Shown in pieces: positions 9,281-21,708 of a DNA stretch of 64,000 nt. The notes below the pieces were generated by a model. It did no database searches. It was not told the DNA's origin and saw only the letters and a program-made list of their open reading frames with translations. The stretch is from NCBI GenBank assembly GCA_024114885.1, contig CP099423.1, positions 496,001 to 560,000 on the forward strand. Reading direction: 5' to 3'. Origin of the DNA: Septoria linicola (lineage: Eukaryota; Ascomycota; Dothideomycetes; Mycosphaerellales; Mycosphaerellaceae). The position numbers and the translations under genes were made by a program. Position 1 is the stretch's first letter; the number at the start of each line of letters is the position of its first letter.

Positions 9281-11934
9281 ATGGCGCTCGTGGATGGCAG
9301 CAGACCTGCAGACGCCCTCGACGCTGGTAGGTAGAAGGACAGCTGCACTATGATGCTAGCTCTTCAATCCATTTGTCTGTGTCTGTGTCTGTATACTGAG
9401 GAAGTGTGATAGACGACTATGACCCCATCGACCATCTAAACGCCCTCTTCTCCCACCCCTCGACGCTGTCATCCGTTCCTGCAGTATCAACACAGCTGCA
9501 GACGTATCAATCCTCACTCGACTCGTCCATCTCATCGCTGGTCACTGCGCAAACGACATCGGACAGCGACAGTGTGCGCCGCATTCAAGATGCCAAAGCC
9601 GAGCTGGCGACGCTGTTCGCGAAGATCGAGGGAGTGCGCGAGAGAGCGCTGGAGACGGAACGGACCATCACCGAGATGACAGCAGACATCAAGCGGCTCG
9701 ACAGCACCAAGCGGAATCTCACGCTGTCCATGACGGCTCTGAAGCGGCTACAGATGCTGACGACGGCCTATGAGCAGTTGAAGGGCCTTTCCGAGACGAG
9801 GCAGTATCGTGAATGTGCCCATCTGCTGCAGGCCGTCATCCAGCTCATGGCACACTTCAAGAGCTATCGAAGCATTGATCAGATTGCCACGTTGTCCAAG
9901 AATGTTAGTGAGGTGCAGAGAGAGCTGCTGGAGCAGGTCTGCGAGGATTTCGAGGTCACATTCGCCCGAGGAGAAGTGCAGCAGAAGCGAGGCATGCTGA
10001 ATGAAGCATGTCAGGTCATGGATGCCTTGGGAGAACACGCTCGCGCGAGACTGATCACCTGGTACTGCAATACACAGCTGCGAGAGTATCGCCAGGTCTT
10101 TCGTGGCAACGATGAAGCAGGAAGCTTGGACAATATCTCGCGCCGCTATTCGTGGTTCAATCGCATGCTGAAGACATACGATGCTGAGCATGCTGCGCTC
10201 TTCCCACGAGAATGGAAGGTTAATGAGATGCTAGCGAATGCCTATTGCGAGAACACGAGGGATGACTACAAAGACATTCTGAAGAAGAGCATGCGGCGAG
10301 CCGATGGACAGCCACCAGACGTCAATTTGCTCCTGTCCTGCTTGCAAGAAACACTCGACTTTGAGCACAGCTTGGAAAGGAGGTTCTCATCCGGCGAGTC
10401 GAGGTCCAGCATTGATACTGTGACATCTGGGCCGGATGGAGACAAGAGGCACGGCTTCAGTCAAGCCATCTCGGAGGCTTTTGAGCCATATCTCAGCGTC
10501 TGGGTCGAGTCCCAGGACAAACAGCTGGCGACTCTGATACCCAAGTATCGACAACAACACATCCGGCCTCCCGAGGAAGAGTTCCACGCTCAGCTGGTCA
10601 TACCATCTTCAACAGAGCTGTTCCACCACTATCGGGTCACACTCGCACAGTGTGCCAAGCTATCAACAGGTGGTCGATTACTGGAGCTGTCGACTACATT
10701 CGGCAAGTACCTGGATCAGTATGCACAACAAGTCCTGTTCTTCTTCTTATCGGAAAAGACAGGCGGGCCTAGTGTGGAAGATGCAGTCATCATCCTCAAT
10801 ACTGCAGATTACTGCTACACTACGACCAACCAGCTCGAGGAGAAGATCAAGTCTCGTAGTGACGAGGACTTACGAGACAAGATTGACTTGCAAGCGCAAG
10901 CAGACACATTCATGGGCGTCGCATCTGCTTCTGTGCGAGCATTGGTTCACAAAACAGAAGCGGACTGCGAGCCAGCATGGCGAGAGATGCGTTCTATACC
11001 CTGGGCCAAGATGGAAAGCGTTGGCGACCAGAGTAGCTACGTCTCCTCTCTACTCTCACGCCTCAAAGACCGCAGCAAAGAAGTCCTGCGTTATCTACAC
11101 AAGCCTCAATATGCACGAGCATATTGCGACCACTTGGTCGACGCCGTCACAACGACTTACATCACCAGTATCGTAGCCTGTAGGCCAGTATCGGAGACGG
11201 GATCCGAACAGATGCTTCTCGACACTTATGTTTTGAAGAAGGGGCTCGCTGAGTTGGCTACGCTAAACGCAGAAGCTGGCACACCGATCAATCAAGTATT
11301 TGTCAAACGCGTGAACCAGAGCACGGCTAAGCTTGATCCAATTCTGAAGACCTTGCAAGTTCGCGCCTCGCCTCCCGAAGGACTGGTACAGGCATACCTC
11401 ATCCACATTCGAGACCGCTCTGAAGCCAACTTCCGCAAGCTTCTTGAGCTCAAAGGCATCACCCGCAAGCAAGAGCAAAGTCATCTCATCGAGCTTTTCA
11501 ACGCTCACAAATCCAGCCCAACAAACGAGAGCCTGCAGCCCATCAACCCACTCATCGCATCTCTCCAGCTCACAAACCAGCCTGCACCGACAGCCGCAGG
11601 TCTCGGTCTCGCAGTGCTCAAGGACAATGCCATCGCTAGCTCTACACCTTCACTGCCCGCAAGATTCGACCCATCTAACTTTGGAACAGCACTCATGAAT
11701 GCCGCGCGCGACGCTGGAGACCGCTTCTCCTCGCCCAACATCGGCATCAATCGTGATGGCGCGGCGTCGACAAGCATTGCTAGTAGGACGACCTCGCCGC
11801 CTGTGGGCGGTCCTGGTGTTGGAAGAACAAGTATGGACGCTGACAGCCCTGCTGCAACACTGAACGAGAATCTGAGGAATATTGGAAGATTCTTCAAGAA
11901 AGACGGCGCCGGCTTCGGTGGGTTCGGGAGGTGA
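9281..11934 (+). CDS. VPS53: GARP complex subunit Vps53
   Basis: Vps53 is a core subunit of the GARP tether, which captures endosome-derived vesicles at the trans-Golgi network. Exon 1 starts at the ATG at 9281 (MALVDGSRPADALDAG) and exon 2 begins near 9401, giving 859 residues. The N-terminal Vps53 signature DYDPIDHLNALFSHPSTL is followed by a long helical/coiled-coil region (KLDSTKRN-like segment, CATCHR-type rods) and a family-typical C-terminal half. The tail is Ser/Pro/Gly-rich and ends RFFKKDGAGFGGFGR. The long open frame itself begins at a GTG, so an upstream exon is required. The exon 1/2 junction has two equivalent splice-site pairs (9327/9400 and 9331/9404) that encode the same protein. 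Confidence 0.93.
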
Positions 11935-12546
11935 AGCACTTGCCATTTACAGTTACATATGCATGAGCTGATCGCTACCTCGTTGTCACATGAAAATTGA
12001 TCAAGCCAAGAAAAAAGAACTCTCTCCCTTCTCGTGCTAATCACATCCTCAGCCACCTCTTATCTATCACACTCGAGACGGTGTGTAGATTGACTATTAG
12101 AGCAGGACAATGCTGCAGGACTATCCGCTATGCCCCTCTCTCAAGCGCGGTGGTGGAGTGAGGCGCAGGAACAATACATAACACGAAGTGCTTTCAGAAC
12201 TTCGCACATACTTCTCCACGCATCCATGGCTGAAAATCCCAAGTAACCATAAAACTCACTACCAAATTCTTGGTATGCACTGCCTCGTTGAGGCGAAGTC
12301 ACGTACAGGCGCAGCGCAAGCGACCAGTGGACATCGCAAGAGTTACCATAGAATATGTAGCATGAGTATATGGTACAGGGAAAAGTCTTTTTTTCATCTG
12401 GACACGTGGTAACACTACCAAGACACAGCCCCCCTTCGAAAACTTTCTCCACGCATCATCTAGAGGAGGGAGTAATGAAAGTATTGTCTGCGACTCTGAT
12501 CAATCATGTTCAAGCACTAGTTCGATAGCGAATGAAACATTCTACT
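11935..12546. other. Convergent intergenic region
   Basis: This is the 3' flank shared by VPS53 (plus strand) and the unknown minus-strand gene. I see no open frame of interest, no tRNA and no clear repeat. Confidence 0.5.
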
Positions 12547-14415
12547 CTACCCAATGACAATCCACATCACCACCCTCAAAGGTACAGCGAGCGGCCAGAA
12601 GATGACCTGCGAGAGAATGACTACAGAAGTGCCCAGCTTCCAGAGTATCGCCATCAAAGTGCAAACAGCAAGTGCATGACCCGCGAGCGAAAGTATAGCT
12701 TTCAGCGCTTCCGCTTTGTCTTTTGTTGATAACTCCGAATTTTGCAAGATGTCTAGTAATCCAACGCGAGGAAGCTGTAATGATCCCAGATATTTTAGGA
12801 ACAGAAGCGCATAGTTGAGGAGTTGCTCTGTGTAGTCAATGGGCGCTGCTTTCACGTCTGCTTTGACGATAGGAGAAGTCCTCTCGAACAACGACGTAGC
12901 GCGAACCACCGTCTCACTCGATGTTACGCGTCTCTGCACACAAGCTCCATTCTGCTCATCTCTTTCACATCCCAGCGAGCACTTTCTCATCTTCTGCCCA
13001 GTCCTGCGCTCATCCTTCACCCCTCGAGGCACAGCAGCATGCTCAGGCTTGACAAGCCGGACTCTGGGCAACTGACTCAGATTCCCAAACGCACCGGGCA
13101 TAGATGCAATGTCCCAACTTGTCGAACGCAGTTCAGGAGGACTCAAGGCAGCAGCAGCAGTAGTAGACGACACCGCAGACCGACTCCCGCATGTTGAACC
13201 CTGATCGTGATCATCTGCACCCCTTCTGGGCGCCGAGTCCTTCATCGGCTTATTCGAACAGACTTTCACATGCGTCAGGACAGCCTTTCCAGCATACAAT
13301 ACCGAGACTTTCTCGGCATGCTTAGCAGATTTTCGTGATTTCGTGGAAACGTTGTTGTCGTTGCTGCTGCGCTGATTGTCCAAAGCTGCTCTATCTTTAG
13401 CTGTTGATGATGAAGAAGGCTTGGGAGACCTGGGACCCGAGATCGGGTATGAACGACCCTCGGTGATGATGTTCGTGCTGGGAGGAGCCTGATCCCGTGG
13501 TATCTGACCACGGTGTAAAATTCTGCTGATCTTTGAGTTCTCGCGCTTGCGGACAAGAAGTCTTGGAGGCTCGGGAGTGGAAGGTTCGTGATCGTGGTGG
13601 TTGTGATGGTGGTCGGCATGGTATGGAGTGAATGGTCGGTGAGAAGGGTCTGCACAGTCGTGATGTGCTCCTACATGATCGTGTCCCATTGAGCAATCGG
13701 CACCTGCATTGTCGTGGAACAGTCGTCGATCATATCCTTCGCTGGAGACACGTCTAGCTTTGACTTTGTAGTGCTCAAAGGCGGCAATTTGATCAGCAGA
13801 GTAGCCTGCATATGCGAATGGTTGTGGCTCACGAGCTGATGGCATGTGAACAATAAAGCTGTCGTCTGGCACCTCGGTTCTCAGGCATTGCGGATCGTCA
13901 TGATTGGCACCTCCCACAGCTGGCACTCTCGCACTCCCGTTACTGACTTTCCTGCCCTCATTGGCTTTGGCAAGAATGGGACGTCTCTTCACTGCATGTG
14001 TAGGCGACTCTTGCTGCGTTGTCCTTCTCCTTAAACTCAGGGCTTCTGCAGGCGAGTCTGGTGTGCATGGTGTCTGAGTGCCGGGGCTTGGTGATATGAG
14101 CCCCGTCCATGGGTTCGCTGCTCGAGCTGTAAGGTAATCGTCGCTATCTTTCATTCGAGACATTGGCGGGCGGTAAATTTGGTCATCGGTGTCGTTCTGT
14201 TGAATGTGTGATTTCCTCGACTTGACCCAGGCTTTTACAATCGTTCCGATGCTTCTGCGACCACTAGATCTCTAATGCGGTGGACACAGCTCTGGTGGAC
14301 CCGATGCGCTCAATGTCGTGGATCTGTAGGAGTGAGTTGACGTTGAAGTTCGCGATCCTCTGTGAAATGGTCTGAGATGTGAAGGAACTCTCGAAATCCT
14401 TACGTCGGTATCCAT
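12547..14415 (-). CDS. Unknown Ser/His-rich protein with hydrophobic C-terminus
   Basis: The main frame runs on the minus strand from about 14271 to the stop at 12547 (575 codons). The first Met inside it is at 14163, but the coding-like frame continues upstream (RSSGRRSIGTIVKAWVKSRK). It can be joined to an exon MDTD (14415-14404) by a GTAAGG...ATTAG intron (14403-14272); this start is tentative. The protein is largely disordered and Ser/Pro/Arg-rich. A central segment is rich in His (DHVGAHHD, HADHHHNHHDHE), a possible metal-binding stretch. The last 60 or so residues hold hydrophobic helices (ALAVCTLMAILWKLG, VVILSQVIFWPLAVPL), suggesting membrane attachment. No known family is recognised. 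Confidence 0.7.
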
Positions 14416-17316
14416 TGCTAGCAATAGTTTGCCTGGAATGTAGAACAGTGGCACAGCAACAAACTGCTCCACTTGAAATTTGCAGACCTACCTTCTTGTG
14501 CTACTTTCGTCGGTGACTGCTGGAAGCTTTGCCGCAGTCGATCTCGTGGCAGGAGCAAATGGCTGCGATCCTAAGCTGCCTCGATCCGCTGACCTCACCT
14601 GATGCAGCGCCTATGTTCAGCTTTGTTCACTTTCTCCATATTCGCAGGACAGACCACCTTCCTTGTTCAAGATCTGCTGTTAGCTTGCGATGTTGGAGAG
14701 GAACTTCTCATATGCAGACTCAGGCCATACATCTCCGCACTGTGCATCAAGGCGCAAACAAGTGTACCGCCTGATCCTTACTCAATCCGCTCTTCGCCAG
14801 GAAGTCTTTCTTATGGCATTTGACTTCTCCAAGGCCTAGGCAGACGACGGAGCTCCATTTTTACGACTCAACTGACAGCTCCCTTGCCATATGGCCTCGA
14901 TTTACAGTTCAGGTCCGGATGTTGGTGGCGTGTTAAGCAGTCAAGCTTAGTATCCGGGAAGACCGGGACAAAGGTGCTTGCAGAGCTTTGATCTTGCTGA
15001 CGGTCCCAACACGATCAAGAGCGAATCCAACATGTTTTCACAACAAAGTTGGTAGAATCGTGCCTGGTTCAAATCGTGCCGCCAATGGAGCCATTTCTTC
15101 CATTCGCCTGTCTGCGTAGCTGACGCGTGCACAGGCGCACGATGGCAGTGCAAGCGCTTCCCATTCGTCCCATCTATCCTGTGATGGCACATGTTCGATC
15201 GTACTCAAGAGGTGGTCGCTCAGCCAAGAGTCCGTAAATCGCGAATGGGATATCGAGCAAGGTAGATCTGCAACAAGGAAATAAGGCCAAGCGATTTCTC
15301 TGGGCATTAGCACTCCGGGACATCTCGTGAACCAGCTTTATCGCGGTGTGATGCAGATTTGATTTCCATGAAGCAATTAGTGTCGCTCATTGTGGTGACT
15401 GCCTGTGATATGAGTCCAAGAGGCTTGGGTGTGACGAGTAGTATGGGTAGTGTAATCGCGACAAGACGGCCAAGTACGCAGTGAAACGTTGACGGCGACA
15501 GCGATGGACGGGGATCAGGTTTCTTTCACCACAACAATTGTGGCCATGCGGACTTTGCGGTTTCGTGCGTCGGGATGTGGTGGTCGTGAGCTGAAGATGA
15601 AGAACCGGCACTTTGTGCAGTCGGATGCTCTTCCAAGCAATGTCAAGATGTTACAGACCCGCTCTCGCCTTGCTTTCGAGGACGGTTGTGCGGCACTGAC
15701 TATGTACGTTGATCAAAATGCCTCACCTGCAGTTCGGCACTTCGGTTCCTGGTGGTACACCGACTACGATTGCGCTTTTAAAATCTCTGCAAGGGCAATA
15801 AAGACGAGTGACCACAAGCCGGCTGTGCTTTTTGGCAGAATCGCAAATCCATCAATCGGCAAGAGACGGGATGATGACCTGCAACGACAGCGCCGGTCGG
15901 ACACGCGAGTCGCGACGTATGCCCACGGCGCATCTGAACCTAAGATGCCATTATCCTAGTACAAAGTTCACTGTTGCTCGTGGGAGAAAAAGCATCAGTA
16001 TCGCTGCAGCGTACGACTACCGTTCTGGGCGATATAGCTTGCACAGAACGGCAATGATGTGCTCGAGAGTGGGATATGAGCCTATCCACTTGTTGTGCAT
16101 AGGGCAATAGTCTGTGTATGCGTGGCAGTAGGACTAGACGTAGCCAATCTCCAATCGGCCTCCCACAGATTGTGTTTGTTTTGACCGTTGCCCTGCAGAA
16201 CAATTCCACACTGGAGACCTCATTTCGGCTCTTGGCCTCGTGTCCACGATGGCTTCCGTGTAGTAGCCATTGAACACAGTCGGGCGCCGCGCCTGGAGCA
16301 CTACAAGCGCGACCGAGATTGGCCAAGCGTCTGTGTAATTATTATCGACGAGACAGACGCTGAGGTCCGCGAATTCACCCGTTCTGGTGAGCTGTGGACG
16401 TCAAGTGGGTGAGCTGATGGCACAGTTGGTGGACGTGTCTGGAGCCGCCACGGACACGAGAGCCTCACGAAGGTTGCGGAGGTACCTGTCGCGATGTAGG
16501 TCCGTAGCACAGCTTGTAAGGCTCTTAGCGGCATCTAGAAGTGCTTGACATGATGACGCTTGTCCTCGTATGTGATATCGAGGTCTTGAGCTGCGAGCTT
16601 GATTGCCGTGTGCCTGCGGGTTAGCAGCACCAGCAGCAGCTCTCTGCTTGCAACGCTGTGTGAATCCTTCGTGGACCAGCAGCTGCTGCTGCAGCTCGCC
16701 GCACCGAACCTCGCACACCCACGGGCGTTGGAGAGCATCTGTTCTCGGGTAAGCAGTACACGGCATTGTGATTTGCTGCACTGGAGCTCCATCGCCGACG
16801 CATCGACCACATTGCATCAGCCCGCGTCTGGTGCATAGAGTCGCCTTGCCCGACTGGCACTAGCTGCAATTCAATCGGTGAACTTTGTTCGGGCCTTTCA
16901 CGCAGCCAGTCATCGCAGCCAGCACAGCAGCTAGAGCGGGCTCGCGCTCGCTGGGATGAACGCAAAATCCCTCACTCTGTTTTGCTGATTCCGCAGAAAC
17001 CTTCAGCCGCGCACGCGGTATCAGCGGCGCCTGCGGTTACGTTATTGGCATAATCTTCGAACGGTCCGACCTTGACCAGCACCCATTCAACAACGTGCAT
17101 GGGTGCACCTCGCTACTGATCCACTTGTCGAAAGCTCGGCAGGACGGCATCGCCCGCGCTATCTCTGCTAGTGCACCGTCTCTGTGCCATTTATCCTCGA
17201 CAGCTCGCGCTCTCAGTCCGAAGCTTTTCTTCCCTTCAGCGCGTCTTTCTATCTCTCACCCACCGACGAGCGTCACCCATCGAATGCGACATTAACTTGC
17301 ATCGCTACACGACACG
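14416..17316. other. Gene-poor 2.9 kb region upstream of PMA1
   Basis: Open frames here reach at most about 156 codons, overlap one another on both strands, and show neither family motifs nor splice-linked continuation. Short CAG/CTG-type runs occur at about 16625-16700. The last 150 bp before PMA1 are pyrimidine-rich (CTTTTCTTCCCTTCAG, TCTTTCTATCTCTC), as is common in promoters and leaders of strongly expressed fungal genes. The rest could hold distal regulatory sequence or a non-coding RNA, but nothing specific can be supported. Confidence 0.5.
17160..17316 (+). promoter_or_regulatory. Pyrimidine-rich leader/promoter of PMA1
   Basis: CT-rich tracts at 17226-17240 and 17247-17261 precede the PMA1 ATG at 17317. 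This is the usual appearance of transcription start regions in highly expressed filamentous-fungal genes. The exact start site cannot be read from sequence. Confidence 0.35.
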
Positions 17317-20300
17317 ATGGCCGCTCCACGTGTGTCCTTTTCCGACAAGGACCTGGAGCAGAATGGCGAAGCTGGCGCCGCGCAGAGGTATGCATCTTTC
17401 CACCACGCACGCCTGCTTTGCGGTGGCAGCTGCCGTGCGCACACCTGCGAACCGTCGCAACCGCGCCTCTGCAGCGCCAATGGCGTACCTCGAGATCAGC
17501 AACTGACAGCAGGTGCAGATCGAGAAAGTGGTCGCAAGCTCCTGGCAACATCGAGGACCTAGGTAAATAGCCATCGACAACATCACACAGCTCAATATGT
17601 CATCTAACTTGAACGAATCAGACGAGTACACCGCACTCCAAAAGTACATCTCTACCTACAGAGATCCAAAGCTCGCTGCCCAAGAGGCTGGCGAGACGGA
17701 AGAGGCCAAGCCAAAGAAGTCATGGCAGGTCCGTTAATTCCGACGTCGTCTATCGCGCCCTACGAGTCACTGACACGCGAGCAGTTCTGGAAGTCCAACA
17801 AGGCAGCTGATGGCGCCAACGACGATGGTGTTGTCCCTGATGACTGGCTTGAGACCGACATCAAGCAAGGTATCACTGAGCACGATGTCGAGACCCGCCG
17901 AAAGAGGTTCGGCTTCAACGAAATCATGTCCGAGAAGGAGAACTTGTTCCTCAAGTTCTTGGGTTTCTTCAAGGGCCCAATTCTCTACGGTAAGTCACTC
18001 TACAGCTTCACTGCTACCGCGCAGTGTGTTGCATACAAAACGGTGTCGCAATGGCACGGCCATCGACTGGCTGGCTGGCGTTGCTTTTGCTGCAAGCTCC
18101 ACACAAGCTCCCGGGCGCAAAAGCCTTGGCGATGCCGCAAGCTGCAGCAGCTGTCAGCCACCAAATCTGCACGACATTGGGTATGGCATTGGACAGGGCT
18201 AACTCTTGGCAGTCATGGAACTTGCTGTCCTCCTCGCCGCCGGTCTCCGTCACTGGATCGATCTTGGTGTCATTATCGCTATTCTCATGCTGAACGCTAT
18301 TGTTGGTTGGTACCAGGAAAAGCAAGCCGCCGATGTCGTCGCAAAACTCAAGGGTGATATTGCCATGAAGGCTACCGTCATCCGCAATGGTCAAGAACAG
18401 GATATCAAGGCTCGTGAGATCGTCCCAGGTGACATTGTCATCATTGAGGAAGGTCAAGTCTGCCCAGCTGATGCACGTCTCATCTGCGACTACGAACACC
18501 CAGAGGACTTCGAGAAGTACAAGGAGCTCCGTGAACAGCACGCTCTCAACCCAGAGGAGGACCCAGCTGGCTCTGAGGATGCCGAGGGTGACGAGGGCGA
18601 GGGTATCGCTCAACAAGGTCACTCCATCGTCGCCACCGATCAGTCTGCCATCACTGGTGAGTCGCTCGCTGTCGACAAGTTCATGGGCGATGTTGTCTAC
18701 TACACCACTGGTTGCAAGCGTGGCAAGGCCTACGCTGTCGCCACTACCTCCGCTAAGCACTCTTTCGTTGGTCGCACTGCCACTCTGGTCCAGGGTGCAA
18801 AGGATCAAGGTCACTTCAAGGCTATCATGAACAGCATCGGTACGGCCCTTCTTGTTCTTGTCATGTTCTGGATTCTGGCTGCCTGGATTGGTGGTTTCTT
18901 CCGCAACCTCAAGATCGCCACTCCAGAGGAGTCTGACAACACTCTGCTCGGCTACGTCCTGATCCTGTTCATTATTGGTGTTCCGGTCGGTCTGCCTGTC
19001 GTCACCACCACCACCCTGGCTGTCGGTGCTGCCTACCTCGCTAAGGAGCAAGCTATTGTTCAGAAGCTCACTGCCATCGAGTCCCTCGCTGGTGTCGATG
19101 TGCTCTGCTCTGACAAGACCGGTACTCTCACTGCCAACCAGCTCTCCATCCGTGAGCCATACGTCGCCGAGGGCGAGGATGTCAACTGGATGATGGCTTG
19201 TGCCGCTCTCGCCTCCTCCCACAACATCAAGTCTCTCGATCCCATCGACAAGGTCACTATCCTGACCCTCAAGCGCTACCCCAAGGCTCGTGACATCCTC
19301 AAGGATGACTGGAAGACCGAGAAATTCACCCCATTCGACCCTGTCTCCAAGCGTATCACCACCGTCTGCACTCTCCGCGGCGATCGCTTCACCTGCGCCA
19401 AGGGTGCACCAAAGGCTGTCCTAAACCTCACCGAGTGCTCTCGCGAGACCGCAGACCTCTTCAAGGAGAAGGCCGCCGAGTTCGCTCGCCGTGGTTTCCG
19501 TTCGCTCGGTGTCGCTTACCAGAAGAACAACGAGCCTTGGATCCTCCTTGGTATGCTTTCCATGTTCGACCCTCCTCGTGAGGATACAGCTCAGACCATC
19601 GTCGAGGCTCAGCAGCTTGGTGTCCCTGTCAAGATGTTGACTGGTGATGCCATCGCCATCGCCAAGGAGACTTGCAAGATGCTTGCCCTCGGAACCAAGG
19701 TCTACAACTCGCAGAAGCTTATCCACGGTGGTCTTTCTGGCTCTACCCAGCACGATCTTGTCGAGCGTGCCGATGGTTTCGCTGAGGTTTTCCCTGAGCA
19801 CAAGTACCAGGTCGTCGAGATGCTGCAACAACGTGGTCACTTGACTGCCATGACTGGTGACGGTGTCAACGATGCTCCATCTCTCAAGAAGGCCGACTGT
19901 GGTATCGCCGTCGAGGGTTCCACCGAAGCTGCTCAGGCCGCCGCCGATATCGTCTTCCTTGCCCCAGGTCTTTCCACGATCGTCTTCGCCATCAAGATCG
20001 CCCGTCAAATTTTCCAGCGTATGAAGGCATACATCCAGTACCGTATCGCCCTGTGCTTGCACTTGGAGATCTACTTGGTCACATCTATGATCATCATCAA
20101 CGAGACTATCAGCTCCGAGCTCATTGTCTTCATCGCCCTCTTCGCCGATTTGGCCACTGTCGCTGTTGCCTACGATAACGCTCACTCCGAACAGCGACCT
20201 GTCGAGTGGCAACTGCCAAAGATCTGGATCATCTCTGTCATCCTCGGTATTGAACTTGCCATCGCCACCTGGATTGTCCGTGGTGCCCTTTACTTGCCAT

Positions 20301-20809
20301 CTGGCGGTATTGTGCAGAACTGGGGTAACGTTCAGGAAATCCTCTTCCTCGAGGTTGCTCTCACTGAGAACTGGCTCATCTTCGTTACCCGTGGTGCCCA
20401 GACTCTCCCATCTTGGCAGCTCGTTGGTGCCATTGCTGGTGTCGATGTCCTCGCCACCCTCTTCTGTATCTTCGGATGGTTGAACCCAAACATCTACCAG
20501 GAGCCTCTCCCATCGCCAATGTCCAGCTTCCAGCAGACTCGCAACGGTCACACCGATGTCGTCACCGTCGTTGTCATCTGGGCCTACTCGATTGGTGTCC
20601 TCATCTTCATTGCCATCACCTACTACCTCCTCAACAAGATTCCAGGTCTCGCAGATCTCGGCCGCAAGAACCGCAGCGTCCACGACACCCAGATGGAGAA
20701 CATCATTGGACACCTTAGCAAGCTTGCGCTCAAGCACGAGCGGGATTCGCACGGCGAGGGTCAATGGACCATCGTTGGCAAGTCGTCTGAGGAGGAGGAC
20801 GACGATTAG
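17317..20809 (+). CDS. PMA1: Plasma-membrane H+-ATPase (P3A-type proton pump)
   Basis: This pump exports protons at the expense of ATP and energises nutrient uptake. Five exons: 17317-17387, 17519-17562, 17622-17728, 17785-17989, 18213-20809 (1007 residues; a CAG six bases earlier could start exon 2). All introns have CTAAC/CTGAC-like branch sites; the last is long (223 nt). The phosphorylation motif CSDKTGTLT is present (Asp443), with TGE-type actuator sequence (DQSAITGESLAVDK), the hinge motif MTGDGVNDAPSLKKAD and about ten membrane helices. Exon 3/4 joins as KKSWQ-FWKSNK, matching the family's WQFW motif. The C-terminus ends in an acidic SSEEEDDD rather than the usual short basic/STQHEK-type regulatory end. 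Large antisense open frames (18014-19222, 19421-20833) are codon-bias artefacts. Confidence 0.96.
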
Positions 20810-21708
20810 ATGCATCAAGATACCAATTTGCAATTGTCTCGTTTTATCTCATCAGGAATCAGGAAATACAGACGTGTCACTACCGACAGTAAAATAATGT
20901 GCCGCATTCCTACCTTTCATTGAGGAGCGCACTGTACATGATAATTCCTTGTGGTGATTAGAAAACGAGTTGGCTTGTTCAGAACAGATTCTCGTGTTCT
21001 TTTCTCTTTCTCCGCTCTCTCTACTGCAGACGTGTGTCTTGTTGCCGTAAGCTCGTTCTCCCCATGTTGTTCTCTCCACGTGTCCAGCATTGTCGATGCA
21101 CACGAGCAGCTCTTCCAGCTCACCGTCTAGCTCTAGCGTACGGAGAAGGCTGGTCATGCTTGCATCGCACCAGCCATCTTTCGTCATCTCTCGTGCAGGC
21201 GACGGTCTGTTCATCCCCTGTTGAAGATCATACTAGCATCCACTTGGCGTGTTCCTGGAAGATTATCCTCCACTTACCGTTGCAGGCTTTGACGCACCGG
21301 CGGTATCGGTGCGACAATAACGTCGAATGCGAGCGCAAGCAATTGCCAACCGCCTCTTGTCTCATCCACACTCGAACACAAAAGCGACTCCGGTAATTGT
21401 GGACTTCGACTACCATCAACGATCACCGCCATTGACGACAGGATCTGCTGCGAGACACGAGTTTCACATTGCAATGTTCCACTTGGCTGCATGAGGTATT
21501 GGACGTGTCTGGGCTACAAAGACCAACAAGGCATCGTGCTCCGGCCGTCATCGGGTTTCTGTGATTGCTGCACTTCGGAGTCTTCAAGTTCAAGATCGTC
21601 TGGCGGTGTAGCAGACGACTCTCCGTGCGAGACACGATGACACTCTACAGCGATGGGTACAGCATGATTGCGCTCAGATCACTGATCAATGGACAAGCAC
21701 GAACGAGC
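20810..21708. other. Convergent intergenic region
   Basis: This stretch lies between the stop codons of PMA1 (plus) and the short-chain dehydrogenase (minus). Only short overlapping frames occur; no RNA gene or repeat was recognised. Confidence 0.5.

Noticed and set aside
15055..15090. Possible tRNA T-arm (GGTTCAAATC) in the gap upstream of PMA1
   Set aside because: The flanking bases do not form a T stem, and no D or anticodon arm is found at the right distance.
15489..15959. 156-codon plus-strand frame in the gap upstream of PMA1
   Set aside because: Composition is unlike neighbouring genes, no motif is present, and overlapping frames exist on both strands.
18014..20833. Two antisense open frames of 402 and 470 codons across PMA1
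   Set aside because: They mirror the strongly biased codons of a highly expressed gene (few stops possible on the opposite strand), their low-complexity Asp/Glu/Leu/Gly translation shows no domain, and no splice or start context supports them.
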